From: RYN-230 sp963837335
GTDB taxonomy: Bacteria > Actinomycetota > Actinomycetes > Streptosporangiales > Streptosporangiaceae
NCBI GenBank assembly: GCA_963837335.1
Contig: CAWINS010000073.1
Location: 15,707-79,706 of the forward strand
Length of the DNA: 64,000 nucleotides
Reading direction: 5' to 3'
Shown: in pieces, positions 8,516 to 17,231 of the stretch
Layout of the letters: every line of letters starts with the position of its first letter
Numbering within the stretch: position 1 is the stretch's first letter
Program-made: the position numbers and the translations under genes
The notes under the pieces: model-generated
Database searches by the model: none
Seen by the model: the letters and a program-made list of their open reading frames with translations, nothing else
Told to the model about the DNA's origin: nothing

Positions 8516-9349
8516 TCAGCAGATCCGGGAGACCGGCGATGTCCCGTCCGCCCCGGCGAGCATGCGCTTGAGCTGCGCCGGGCCGCCCGCGCGGACGGCC
8601 AGGTGCTGCGCTGCCAGGTCGCGCTGGGCCGCGGCGTCCCCGCCCCAGGCGCGGATACAGGCCTCGGGGGCCAGGTTGGCCAGGGCCAGCAGGGCACCCG
8701 CCGCGCCCATCGGGCCGGCCAGGGCCAGGTAGCCGGATGAGCCGGCGTAGGTGTCGCCCGGGTACCGGGCCAGCTCGTCCAGCAGCCGGTCCGGGCTTCC
8801 GGAGGAGTCCTTGACCCCGCTCACCGGCAGCCCGGCCAGGGCGTCCACCGGGATGTCCGCGCAGGCGATGAAGGGGTTGTGGTACGCGAGTACCGGCCGC
8901 CCGGCGGCGGCCTCGCCGATCGCCGCGAAATAGCCGGCCAGGTCGGCGCAGCGGGGCGGGCACCAGGTCAGCACGGCGTCGGCCCCCGCGGTCACCGCGG
9001 CCCGGGTCAGCGCGTCCGCCTGGCGCAGTGACGGGGCCCCGGTCCCGGCGATCACCGGCACCGGGTCCGGGACCGCGGCCCGGACGGCTTCGATCAGCGC
9101 GGTACGCTCCGCGCCGGTCAGGGTGCCAGCCTCCCCGGTGGTGCCGTTGACCAGCACCGCCGCCAGGCCCCGCCCGGCCAGGCCGGCCGCCAGCTTGCCA
9201 GTGGAGACCGCATCGACCTCGCCGCCGGCGTCGAACAGGGTGACCAGCGCCACGCCCACGCCGCGGAACAGGGTGCCCCGGTTCGGGCGGCCCGGGTTCG
9301 GTATCGCCGGTGTGCCGGGCTCGGGTGCCGCCATGCTCGCTGCCGCCAT
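8516..9349 (-). CDS. DapA/DHDPS-family aldolase or dehydratase
   Basis: 277 residues from ATG 9349, with GAGG at -9; an ATG at 9334 is an alternative. NGTTGEAGTL carries the conserved Thr pair, the catalytic Tyr is in VLAYHNP, and the Schiff-base Lys is in VSGVKDSSG. The family covers dihydrodipicolinate synthase, N-acetylneuraminate lyase and 2-keto-3-deoxy sugar-acid aldolases/dehydratases. The housekeeping dapA usually sits elsewhere. A sugar-acid dehydratase gene lies 2.3 kb away, so a role on 2-keto-3-deoxy sugar acids is a reasonable guess, not shown. Confidence 0.88.
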   Translation of the reverse strand: MAAASMAAPEPGTPAIPNPGRPNRGTLFRGVGVALVTLFDAGGEVDAVSTGKLAAGLAGRGLAAVLVNGTTGEAGTLTGAERTALIEAVRAAVPDPVPVIAGTGAPSLRQADALTRAAVTAGADAVLTWCPPRCADLAGYFAAIGEAAAGRPVLAYHNPFIACADIPVDALAGLPVSGVKDSSGSPDRLLDELARYPGDTYAGSSGYLALAGPMGAAGALLALANLAPEACIRAWGGDAAAQRDLAAQHLAVRAGGPAQLKRMLAGADGTSPVSRIC

Positions 9350-9483
9350 CGTCCGCCTCATTCCGGGCCATACCGCTGGGTGCTTCCAGGCTACGTGCGC
9401 ACTCTTCTCCCGGCGAGGGGCTCCTGGCGAGGCCGGCGGGTGGCCCGGGCGGGTGGCCCGGGCCGCGGGCTACGGTGGGGGAA

Positions 9484-10533
9484 ATGGCCGAGAGCACAGG
9501 GATGGTGAGCGCAGACATGCCGGGAACTGGTCAGGTGCGGTGGGGCATCATCGGCACGGCCCGCATCGCCCGCACCGCGTTCCTGCCCGCGGTGGCCGCC
9601 GCCGGCGGTGGCGTGGTCACCACGGTGGCCGGCCGGGAGCTGGACCGGGCCCGCCAGTACGCGGCCGAGAACGGCATCAGCCGGGCGGTCCAGGGCTATC
9701 GGACTCTGGTGAACGACCCGGACGTGGACGCGGTGTACATCCCGCTGCCCAACGCGCTGCACGCGGAATGGACGGATCAAGCGCTGCGGGCCGGTAAGGC
9801 GGTGCTGTGCGAGAAGCCGCTGTGCGGCAGCCTGGCCGAGACCGAGCAGGTCCTCGCGGTGGCCCGGGAAACCGGGACCCCGCTGTGGGAAGCGTTCGTG
9901 TTCCCTTTCCACGAGCAGATGGCGACGATCCACGGGCTGCTGGCCAGTGGCGCCATCGGTGAACTGCGCGAGATCCAGGCCAACTTCGCCTTCGTGCTGG
10001 ATCACCCGGACGACTTCAGGCTGCGCCGCGGGATGGCGGGCGGCGCCCTCAACGACATCGGCTGCTACCCGGTCCGGCTGGCCGTGGAGCTGTTCACCGG
10101 CGAGCTGGAGTCGGCCTGGGCCACCGCGACGCTGGGCGGGGACGGGGTGGACGTGGACCTGCAGGGCAGCGCCGGCTACTCCGGCCATCAGCGGCTCACG
10201 CTCTCCTGCAGCTTCCTGCGCAGCGGCGACCGGTTCACCCGGCTGGTCGGCACCGCCGGGCAGATCCACCTCACCGACCCCTACCACCCCGGGCCGGACG
10301 ACTCCTTCACGCTGTTCGAGGAGGGCAAGGAGCCGCGGGGCTACGCCTCGACCGACGAGGTGCCGTCGTTCACCGCCGCGATCCGGCACATCCAGCGGGT
10401 CGTGCGGGGCCAGGAGGCCCCCCGGCACCTCGCGGTGGACAATTCGCTGCCCACCGCCCGGGCCCTGGACGCGCTGCACGAGGCCGTGGCGCAGGATCAG
10501 TGCGCGGATCAGGATCAGCCGGACGCGCAGTAG
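9484..10533 (+). CDS. Gfo/Idh/MocA-family NAD(P)-dependent oxidoreductase
   Basis: 349 residues from ATG 9484. The Rossmann start is VRWGIIGTARIARTAFLPAV (about 19), and the family EKP motif occurs in KAVLCEKPLCGSLAETEQV (about 110). DIGCYPVRLAVELF is the usual mid-protein GCY segment. Such enzymes oxidise sugars, sugar acids or inositols, or trans-dihydrodiols. The divergent DapA-family gene and the nearby IlvD/Edd dehydratase hint at a sugar-acid pathway. In-frame ATGs at 9502 and 9517 are shorter alternatives; the conserved motif begins just after the last. Confidence 0.9.
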   Translation: MAESTGMVSADMPGTGQVRWGIIGTARIARTAFLPAVAAAGGGVVTTVAGRELDRARQYAAENGISRAVQGYRTLVNDPDVDAVYIPLPNALHAEWTDQALRAGKAVLCEKPLCGSLAETEQVLAVARETGTPLWEAFVFPFHEQMATIHGLLASGAIGELREIQANFAFVLDHPDDFRLRRGMAGGALNDIGCYPVRLAVELFTGELESAWATATLGGDGVDVDLQGSAGYSGHQRLTLSCSFLRSGDRFTRLVGTAGQIHLTDPYHPGPDDSFTLFEEGKEPRGYASTDEVPSFTAAIRHIQRVVRGQEAPRHLAVDNSLPTARALDALHEAVAQDQCADQDQPDAQ

Positions 10534-10564
10534 GCCGGATGGGCCGCCCGCAGCGGGATCCGGG

Positions 10565-10948
10565 ATGACCAGCGACCAGGCCAGCGGCCTGCCGCCCGAT
10601 GCGGCGGCGGCGATCCGCGACGCGCTGGCCGCCGAACGGCAGCAGACCCAGGACCGGATCACCGCGGTCAGCCGCGAGTTCGACGGGATCGTCGAGTCGT
10701 CCGCCGGGGTCGCCACCGACGACGAGCACGATCCCGAAGGCGCCACCATCGCGTTCGAGCGGGCCCAGCTGGCCGCCCTGCTCGACCAGGCCCGCCGGCA
10801 CCTGGCCGAGCTGGATGAGGCCGCAGGCCGGCTCAGGCAGGGCCGCTACGGCCGCTGCGAGCGGTGCGGACGGCCCATTGCCGCCGAGCGGCTCGCCGCC
10901 CGCCCCACCGCCCGCACCTGCATCACCTGCGCCTCCGCGGTTCGGTAA
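10565..10948 (+). CDS. DksA/TraR-type C4 zinc-finger protein
   Basis: 127 residues. An N-terminal coiled coil (AIRDALAAERQQTQDRITAV, then LDQARRHLAELDEAAGRLR) leads into GRYGRCERCGRPIAAERL and CITC, i.e. CxxC...CxxC near residues 98-120. The RYGxCxxCGxPI signature is diagnostic of the TraR/DksA zinc-finger family, whose members bind in the RNA polymerase secondary channel. Whether this actinobacterial member does so is unknown. The last 26 bp overlap the convergent gene at 10923-11504. Confidence 0.88.
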   Translation: MTSDQASGLPPDAAAAIRDALAAERQQTQDRITAVSREFDGIVESSAGVATDDEHDPEGATIAFERAQLAALLDQARRHLAELDEAAGRLRQGRYGRCERCGRPIAAERLAARPTARTCITCASAVR

Positions 10949-11504
10949 CCGAAGCCCCCGGGCGGAGCTCGCGAGCCCGCCTTCGGTCGAACAAGTGGTC
11001 CGGGAAGTATGTGTCGGTGTGCCCGGCAAACCGGCCGCCCCTGACTCCTTCGAGCACATAGGTGAGGGCAATGAGCCGGGCCCACTGAGTCCTGCGGCGT
11101 TCATGCTGCAGCTTTACCGTCGCGATCCGCTGGTTACGCCAGATGTTCGCCAGCCGGTAGCCATACAGCTGATCCAGTGTCTCGGCATCCACTTGCCCGG
11201 CCCGATAGGCAATGAAGATTCTTTCGAATACGCCGAGATAAGGCTCCACCTGCGAGAGTTGGTCATCGGTGGGGTAGTCGCCGGAGGCAGGCCATGCCCC
11301 CCCTGGCCGCAGCCAGGCCGCGACGTCGGCATGGCTGGCCAGAACGGCGTCGGCGGCCAGCAAGACCTGGCTGGTGCTGAGACGGATGGCGTCCGCGCGC
11401 TGGGATCGCGCCAGGAACAGCTGCCAGCCCAGAAGAGGGAATCCAAACAGGGCCACGATCGCGCCGACAATGGCAGCGACATCGCTCACGTCGGCCAGGG
11501 TCAT
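10923..11504 (-). CDS. Hypothetical membrane-anchored protein
   Basis: 193 residues. One N-terminal transmembrane helix (VAAIVGAIVALFGFPLLGWQLFL, about 9-31) is followed by a mostly helical, charged cytoplasmic part (RSQRADAIRLSTSQVLLAAD, LGVFERIFIAYRAGQVDAET, LYGYRLANIWRNQRIATVKL). I do not recognise a specific family; the architecture resembles DUF4760-like proteins, which is a loose resemblance only. It converges on the DksA-like gene with a short 3' overlap. No functional partner is evident. Confidence 0.65.
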   Translation of the reverse strand: MTLADVSDVAAIVGAIVALFGFPLLGWQLFLARSQRADAIRLSTSQVLLAADAVLASHADVAAWLRPGGAWPASGDYPTDDQLSQVEPYLGVFERIFIAYRAGQVDAETLDQLYGYRLANIWRNQRIATVKLQHERRRTQWARLIALTYVLEGVRGGRFAGHTDTYFPDHLFDRRRARELRPGASVTEPRRRR

Positions 11505-11652
11505 CCGCTCAGCGTCCCACAGCCGGGGATGGTTCCAGCCGGGGGCGGCGGGTTAGCCTGGCCCGGGACCGGCGGACATGACCCCGCCGGGCAAAGGCCC
11601 AGCACGGGCGTCAGGCGAGGGCCCGCCAGCGGGCCGGGAAAGAGGCTGCTGA

Positions 11653-13396
11653 GTGCGCTACCGCAGCGACCAGTGGTACGGCGGGAACAGCCAAGGACTC
11701 CTACATCCACCGGGCCTGGATGCGCCGCGGCCTGCCGCGCAGCGCGTTCACCGGGCGGCCGCAGATCGCGATCGCGAACACCGCCTCCGATCTCACCCCG
11801 TGCAACAAGCACCTGAACGAGGTGTCGGCCAGTGTCCAGGCGGGCATCTGGGAGGCCGGCGGCATCCCGCTGGACATGCCGGTGATGTCGCTGGGCGAGA
11901 CCCTGGTCAAGCCCACCGCCATGCTGTGGCGCAACCTGGCCGCGATGGCCGCCGAGGAGATGATCCGGGCCAACCCGGTGGACGGCGTGGTGCTGCTCGG
12001 CGGCTGCGACAAGACCATCCCCGCGCTGCTGATGGCGGCCGCCTCGGTGGACCTGCCCGCCCTGGTGGTCCCGGGCGGCCCGATGCTCACCGGCCACTTC
12101 CGCGGCGTGCCGCTCGGCTGCGGCACGGACGTGTTCCGGCTGTCTGAGGAGGTCCGCGCCGGCACCCTGGCCGAGCAGGACTTCCTGGCCTCGGAGTCGG
12201 CGATGATCCGCAGCAAGGGGCACTGCAACACGATGGGCACCGCGTCCACCATGGCCTGCATGGCCGAAGCGCTGGGCATGACGCTTCCCGGGGTGGCCGG
12301 CACCCCGGCCCCGGACAGCCGGCTCCTGGAGTCCGCGCACGCCAGCGGCAAGCTGGCGGTGGAACTGGTCGCCGCCGGGCGGACGCCCAGCCAGATCCTG
12401 AGCCCCGGCTCGTTCCGCAACGCCATCGTGACGCTGGCCGCGATCGGCGGCTCGACGAACGCCGTGGTGCACCTGCTGGCTATCGCCGGGCGGGCCGGGA
12501 TACCCCTGTCCCTGGACGACTTCGATACGCTCGGCGCCGAGGTGCCGTTGCTGGTGGACCTGGCCCCGGCCGGGCGTTACCTGATGGACGACCTGTACCG
12601 GGCGGGCGGCCTGCTCGCCGTGCTCCGTGAGGTGTCGGACCTGCTCGACCCGGACGCGCTCACGGTCAGCGGCCGCCCGCTGGCCGCCCACCTGGGTGAG
12701 GCCAGGATCTGGGACGAGACGGTGATCCGGCCGCGGTCCGCGCCGTTGCAGGAGAAGGCCGGGATCGCGGTGCTCCGGGGCAGCCTGGCGCCCGGCGGCG
12801 CGGTGATCAAGCCCGCCGCCGCGACCAAGGAACTGCTCGTCCACCGGGGCCCGGCGGTGGTGTTCGACAGCATCGAGGACATGCGGGCCCGGCTGGATGA
12901 CCCGGACCTGGACGTTACTGAGGATTCGGTCCTGGTGCTGCGGGGCTGCGGCCCGCGCGGGTACCCGGGCATGCCCGAGGTCGGCAACATGCCGATCCCG
13001 GCCAAGCTGCTGGCCCGGGGCGTGCGGGACATGGTGCGGGTCAGCGACGCCCGGATGAGCGGCACCGCCTACGGCACGGTGGTCCTGCACACCGTGCCCG
13101 AGGGGGCGGCGGGCGGCCCGCTGGCCCTGGTCCGGGACGGTGACCCGGTCGTGCTGGACGTGCCCGGCCGCCGGCTGGATCTCGACGTGCCGCCGGCCGA
13201 ACTCGCGCGCCGCGAGCCCGCCCCCGCCATGACCGCGGCGCTGCCCGGCCCGAACCGCGGCTGGCAGCGCCTCTACATCGACCACGTCATGCAGGCCGAC
13301 CAGGGCGCCGACCTGGATTTCCTGGTCGGCTCCAGCGGCCACGAGGTAACCCGCGACTCCCACTGGCCCGGACCGCGGACTTCACCTCCAGGTTAG
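11653..13396 (+). CDS. IlvD/Edd-family sugar-acid dehydratase, copy 1 (one frameshift near start)
   Basis: About 575 residues once the frame is repaired. The GTG at 11653 has AAAGAGG upstream and reads MRYRSDQWYGGN. One extra base at about 11689-11695 (AACAGCCAAGG versus AACGGCAAGG in copy 2) shifts the frame, and the rest is open from ATG 11720 to 13396. Cysteines for the Fe-S cluster are in DLTPCNKH, LGGCDKT and GHCNTMGTAST. MSLGETLVKPTAMLWRNLAA and SGKFRG-like GHFRGVPLGCGT resemble pentonate (arabinonate/xylonate) dehydratases more than valine-pathway IlvD; that is inference. The native stop seen in copy 2 (TGA) reads TGG here, adding about ten residues. Confidence 0.8.
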
Positions 13397-13443
13397 CGAC
13401 GGCGTCTCGAGGGCCCGCCGCGGGCCGGGAAAGAGGCTGCTGA

Positions 13444-15164
13444 GTGCGCTACCGCAGCGACCAGTGGTACGGCGGGAACGGCAAGGACTCCTATATCCAC
13501 CGCGCCTGGATGCGCCGCGGCCTGCCGCGCAGCGCGTTCACCGGGCGGCCGCAGATCGCGATCGCGAACACCGCCTCCGATCTCACCCCGTGCAACAAGC
13601 ACCTGAACGAGGTGTCGGCCAGTGTCCAGGCGGGCATCTGGGAGGCCGGCGGCATCCCGCTGGACATGCCGGTGATGTCGCTGGGCGAGACCCTGGTCAA
13701 GCCCGACCGCCATGCTGTGGCGCAACCTGGCCGCGATGGCCGCCGAGGAGATGATCCGGGCCAACCCGGTGGACGGCGTGGTGCTGCTCGGCGGCTGCGA
13801 CAAGACCATCCCCGCGCTGCTGATGGCGGCCGCCTCGGTGGACCTGCCAGCACGTGATGATGCCCGGGCGGCCCGATGGTCACCGGCCACTTCCGCGGCG
13901 TGCCGCTGGGCTGCGGCACGGACGTGTGCCGGCTGTCCGAGGAGGTCCGCGCCGGCACCCTGGCCGAGCAGGACTTCCTGGCCTCGGAATCGGCGATGAT
14001 CCGCAGCAAGGGGCACTGCAACACGATGGGCACCGCGTCCACCATGGCCTGCATGGCCGAAGCGCTGGGCATGACGCTGCCCGGGGTGGCCGGCACCCCG
14101 GCCCCGGACAGCCGGCTCCTGGAGTCCGCGCACGCCAGCGGCAAGCTGGCGGTGGAACTGGTCGCCGCCGGGCGGACGCCCAGCCAGGTCCTGAGCCCCG
14201 GCTCGTTCCGCAACGCCATCGTGGCGCTGGCCGCGATCGGCGGCTCGACGAACGCCGTGGTGCACCTGCTGGCTATCGCCGGGCGGGCTCGGGATGACCC
14301 TGTCCCTGGACGACTTCGACACGCTCGGCGCCGAGGTGCCGTTGCTGGTGGACCTGGCCCCGGCCGGGCGTTACCTGATGGACGACCTGTACCGGGCCGG
14401 CGGCCTGCTCGCCGTGCTCCGTGAGGTGTCGGACCTGCTCGACCCGGACGCGCTCACGGTCAGCGGCCGCCCGCTGGCCGCCCACCTGGGCGAGGCCAGG
14501 ATCTGGGACGAGACGGTGATCCGGCCGCGGTCCGCGCCGTTGCAGGACGAAGGCCGGGATCGCGGTGCTCCGGGGCAGCCTGGCGCCCGGCGGCGCGGTG
14601 ATCAAGCCGGCCGCCGCGACCAAGGAACTGCTCGTGCACCGGGGCCGGGCGGTGGTGTTCGACAGCATCGAGGACATGCGGGCCCGGCTGGATGACCCGG
14701 ACCTGGACGTCGATGAGGATTCGGTGCTGGTGCTGCGGGGCTGCGGCCCGCGAGGGATACCCGGGCATGCCCGAGGTCGGCAACATGCCGATGCCCGGCC
14801 AAGCTGCTCGCCCGGGGCGTGCGGGACATGGTGCGGGTCAGCGACGCCCGGATGAGCGGCACCGCCTACGGCACGGTGGTCCTGCACACCGTGCCCGAGG
14901 GGGCGGCGGGCGGCCCGCTGGCCCTGGTCCGCGACGGTGACCCGGTCGTGCTGGACGTACCCGGCCGCCGGCTGGATCTCGACGTGCCGCCGGAGCCGAA
15001 CTCGCGCGCCGCGAGCCCGCCCCGCCATGACCGCGGCGCTGCCCGGCCCGCACCGCGGCTGGCAGCGCCTCTACATCGACCACGTCATGCAGGCCGACCG
15101 GGGCGCCGACCTGGATTTCCTGGTCGGCTCCAGCGGCCACGAGGTAACCCGCGACTCCCACTGA
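13444..15164 (+). pseudogene. IlvD/Edd-family dehydratase, copy 2, multiply frameshifted
   Basis: Starts identically to copy 1 (GTG 13444, MRYRSDQWYGGNGKDSYIHR) but breaks at about 13705 (+1), 13849-13866 (+2), 14288-14297 (+1), 14548 (+1), 14752-14757 (+1), 14793 (+1), 14994 (+2) and 15021 (-1). Between breaks the protein is almost identical to copy 1, including GCDKT and GHCNTMG. It ends GHEVTRDSH followed by TGA at 15164. The strong excess of insertions over substitutions is unlike ordinary slow decay. Either this copy died very recently or it is poorly assembled sequence. Confidence 0.85.
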
Positions 15165-15212
15165 CGGCGCCGCCCCCGGCCCCGCCGGGCTCCCGCCCCG
15201 CCCCTTCGATGA

Positions 15213-16018
15213 TCAGGTGCAATATCTGACCCCTGACCCCTCTTTTTGACCGTGATCATGAAAGAGGCGCGTCGCCCGGCTGGGCCCGGGGGGGCAGGTG
15301 GTGGTGGTGCTGCGGGGCCAGCCGGGGTCCGGGCGCAGGTCGCCCCAGATGGGGATGGCCAGCACCAGGACGCCGATGACCGGGGTGACAACCCAGGCCG
15401 AAACGTTCTTGCGCACCCCGGCCCGGCGGAACCTGGCCCACTGCACGATGAGCGCGATGTTGGCCATCAGGTACATCAGGACCAGGCCGAGGATCCCGTA
15501 CGTGCTCAGCAGGCGGACGGCGGTGCCTGGATCGGTGAACGCGGTGGAGATGACCCCGATCGCGATGCTGGGCGCCACCAACGCGATGGCCGCGGTGTGG
15601 AGCGGGTTCGGGTCCGACGCCAGCGCGCTGATGTGGCCCGGGCCGAACGCGATGATCAGCGCGTATGAGCAGAACACGTACAGGATCCCGCTGATCACCA
15701 CGATTCCGATGACCGCGAGCGGGACGTTACGCCGCGGGTTGCGGGTCTCCTCGGCCAGGGTGCGGCCGCCTCGAACCGCCGAAAGCGAACCCGCGAGCGT
15801 CCCCGCGATGAAGACGTCCCTGGTCAGGGACCTGGCTGGCAGTGGAACGGTATCCGGACAGCCCGCTGCCTCCCTTCAGCCAGCACGGCGATGGCCGGCG
15901 TCAGAAGCAGGACCGCCTCGAATACGTAGAGCACCACGGTGGTGCGCACGCCGAACTTGAGGCCGATCACCACGGGCGCGACCACCAGGGCGCCGTACAG
16001 GATGAGCCCGCACCGGGC
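15213..16018 (-). pseudogene. APC-family amino-acid permease remnant
   Basis: The leftward frames contain pieces of an APC permease: VVAPVVIGLKFGVRTTVVLY and EAVLLLTPAIAVLAEG (about 15890-16010), then a shifted GGFEAA/TLAEETRNPRR stretch (about 15725-15790), then VISGILYVFCSYALIIAFGP through TYGILGLVLMYLMANIALIV and IWGDLRP (about 15330-15701). GFEAA...EETRNPRR is the conserved APC segment. At least two frameshifts separate the parts and the N-terminal helices are missing. The C-terminal tail after IWGDLRPDPG is also out of frame. Not expected to transport anything. Confidence 0.75.
15233..15267. other. Short hairpin at the end of the permease remnant
   Basis: CCTCTTT (about 15238) and AAAGAGG (about 15260) form a stem around TTTGACCGTGATCATG. 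It could terminate transcription from either side. The inner TTTTGACCGTGATC also matches part of the palindromic repeat at 37.9-38.05 kb, which may be chance. Confidence 0.4.
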
Positions 16019-16105
16019 TAAGGGGCGAGTCTCTCCCGCGCCGTCACGGTTCCGTCACTGCACGGTCCTCGGCCAGTCGGCAGCCTGTTCGTGACGGACG
16101 GCTAG

Positions 16106-17044
16106 TCAGGCTGACGTCCCGGGATGGGCGCGGAGGGCGGCGATCATCCACTCGAAGGCCGGCACGTGCGCCTGGAAGGGGGGCCAGCCGTTGATGATGC
16201 CGAGCAGCTGCCAGTAGCGCTCGGCCCGGGCGTCCGTGCCCGCCTCCAGGTGCTCCCGCAATTGCGGACGCTGCCGGTCGCCCGGGGTGCCGGCCAGGAT
16301 GCGGTCCAGCACCGCGGCGCCGTCATCGGACTCGGGCGCCAATCCCTGCTCGGCGGCCGGGCCGGCGTGCTCCAGGACCCGGGCCACGAAGTCCGGCGTC
16401 TGGGCCTCTTCCTCGTCCGTCACCGGGTCCGCCGCCCGGGCCCGCGCCCCCTGCTCGGCCATGGCCCGGATGCGGCGGCGGAACCCCGGGTCCTGGACGA
16501 GCTCGGCCAGCTCCACCCAGGCGTCCACCTGCTCGGGCGACGGGTCGTCAGGCAGATCGGGGGTGGCACGGCGCAGCCGCGCGGCCAGCCCCGTGTCGGG
16601 TTCCAGGCCCGCGAACACCTCATCCACGAAGTCGTTGATGATCTGCTCGCGTTCCTGCGCGGACAGCGTGGCCAGCTTGTTCATCAGGGTCATCTCCTCG
16701 GTTCCTGGTTTCCTCCGCGCCACCGTGGCCAGTACGGCCCGGCGCAGCCGGAGCGTCCGGATCTGCGTGTCCAGCGCCTCCACGTGGGTGGCGGCTACCT
16801 CGGCCACGGTGGCCTGGCGGTCCAGCACGCGCCGCACTTCGGCGAGCCCCAGGCCCAGCTCGCGGAGCGTGGCGACCAGCTCCAGCCGGGCCACGGCGGC
16901 CGCGTCGTAGCGCCGGTGGTCGCGGCCGGTGCGGCCGGCCGGCGGCACGGCGCCGATGTCGGACCAGTACCGGATGGTGCGGACCGGCAGCCCGGTGCGC
17001 TGGGCCAGCTGGCCGATGGTCAGCATCGTGGCGGCATCGTCCAT
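16106..17044 (-). CDS. MerR-family regulator with long C-terminal domain
   Basis: 312 residues. The MerR HTH is at about 8-50 (TIGQLAQRTGLPVRTIRYWSD, GAVPPAGR, RYDAAAVARLELVATLRELG), followed by the dimerisation helix (VEALDTQIRTLRLRRAVLA). The remaining about 170 residues are acidic and helical (EQIINDFVDEVFAGLEP), longer than in simple MerR proteins, and resemble the effector regions of actinobacterial multidrug- or stress-responsive MerR members. Ligand unknown. It is divergent from the DNA ligase gene; a perfect inverted repeat lies just before its start. Confidence 0.9.
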   Translation of the reverse strand: MDDAATMLTIGQLAQRTGLPVRTIRYWSDIGAVPPAGRTGRDHRRYDAAAVARLELVATLRELGLGLAEVRRVLDRQATVAEVAATHVEALDTQIRTLRLRRAVLATVARRKPGTEEMTLMNKLATLSAQEREQIINDFVDEVFAGLEPDTGLAARLRRATPDLPDDPSPEQVDAWVELAELVQDPGFRRRIRAMAEQGARARAADPVTDEEEAQTPDFVARVLEHAGPAAEQGLAPESDDGAAVLDRILAGTPGDRQRPQLREHLEAGTDARAERYWQLLGIINGWPPFQAHVPAFEWMIAALRAHPGTSA

Positions 17045-17060
17045 GGCTGCGAGTCTGGCG

Positions 17061-17077
17061 TCTCCAGCCGCTGGAGA
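17061..17077. promoter_or_regulatory. Likely MerR operator
   Basis: TCTCCAG-CCG-CTGGAGA is a perfect 7-bp inverted repeat, 17 bp after the merR start on the divergent side. MerR proteins bind such dyads between -35 and -10 elements. Autoregulation is the simplest reading. Confidence 0.6.
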
Positions 17078-17231
17078 TGCAACCCCTTTCCCCCGCGCGT
17101 CCGGACCCGCCGCCTGGACCGCTGCCCGGACCCGCCCGCCCGGCCGGGCCGGCCATAGGGCACGCTTGGCGGGTGAGCTGCCCGCAGCGGGGAAAGAGCA
17201 TCAACGACACCACCGGGGGTGACGCGGGGCG

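Larger units (their letters stand above)
11607..15164 (+). repeat. Tandem direct duplication of about 1.79 kb (ilvD-like gene and leader)
   Basis: Two units, about 11607-13360 and about 13398-15164, are near-identical. Homology begins in the leader (GAGGGCCCGCC...GGGAAAGAGGCTGCTGAGTG) and ends at the last codons (CGCGACTCCCACTG). The offset is 1,791 bp between the GTG starts. Substitutions are few (about 1-2% by eye), but unit 2 has at least seven small insertions relative to unit 1. Confidence 0.93.

Noticed and set aside
8511..9518. A leftward 622-codon open frame extending the LLM oxidoreductase gene upstream
   Set aside because: The extra part overlaps the DapA-family gene in another frame, is Gly/Arg/Pro-rich without domain pattern, and the LLM family starts at ATG 8510.
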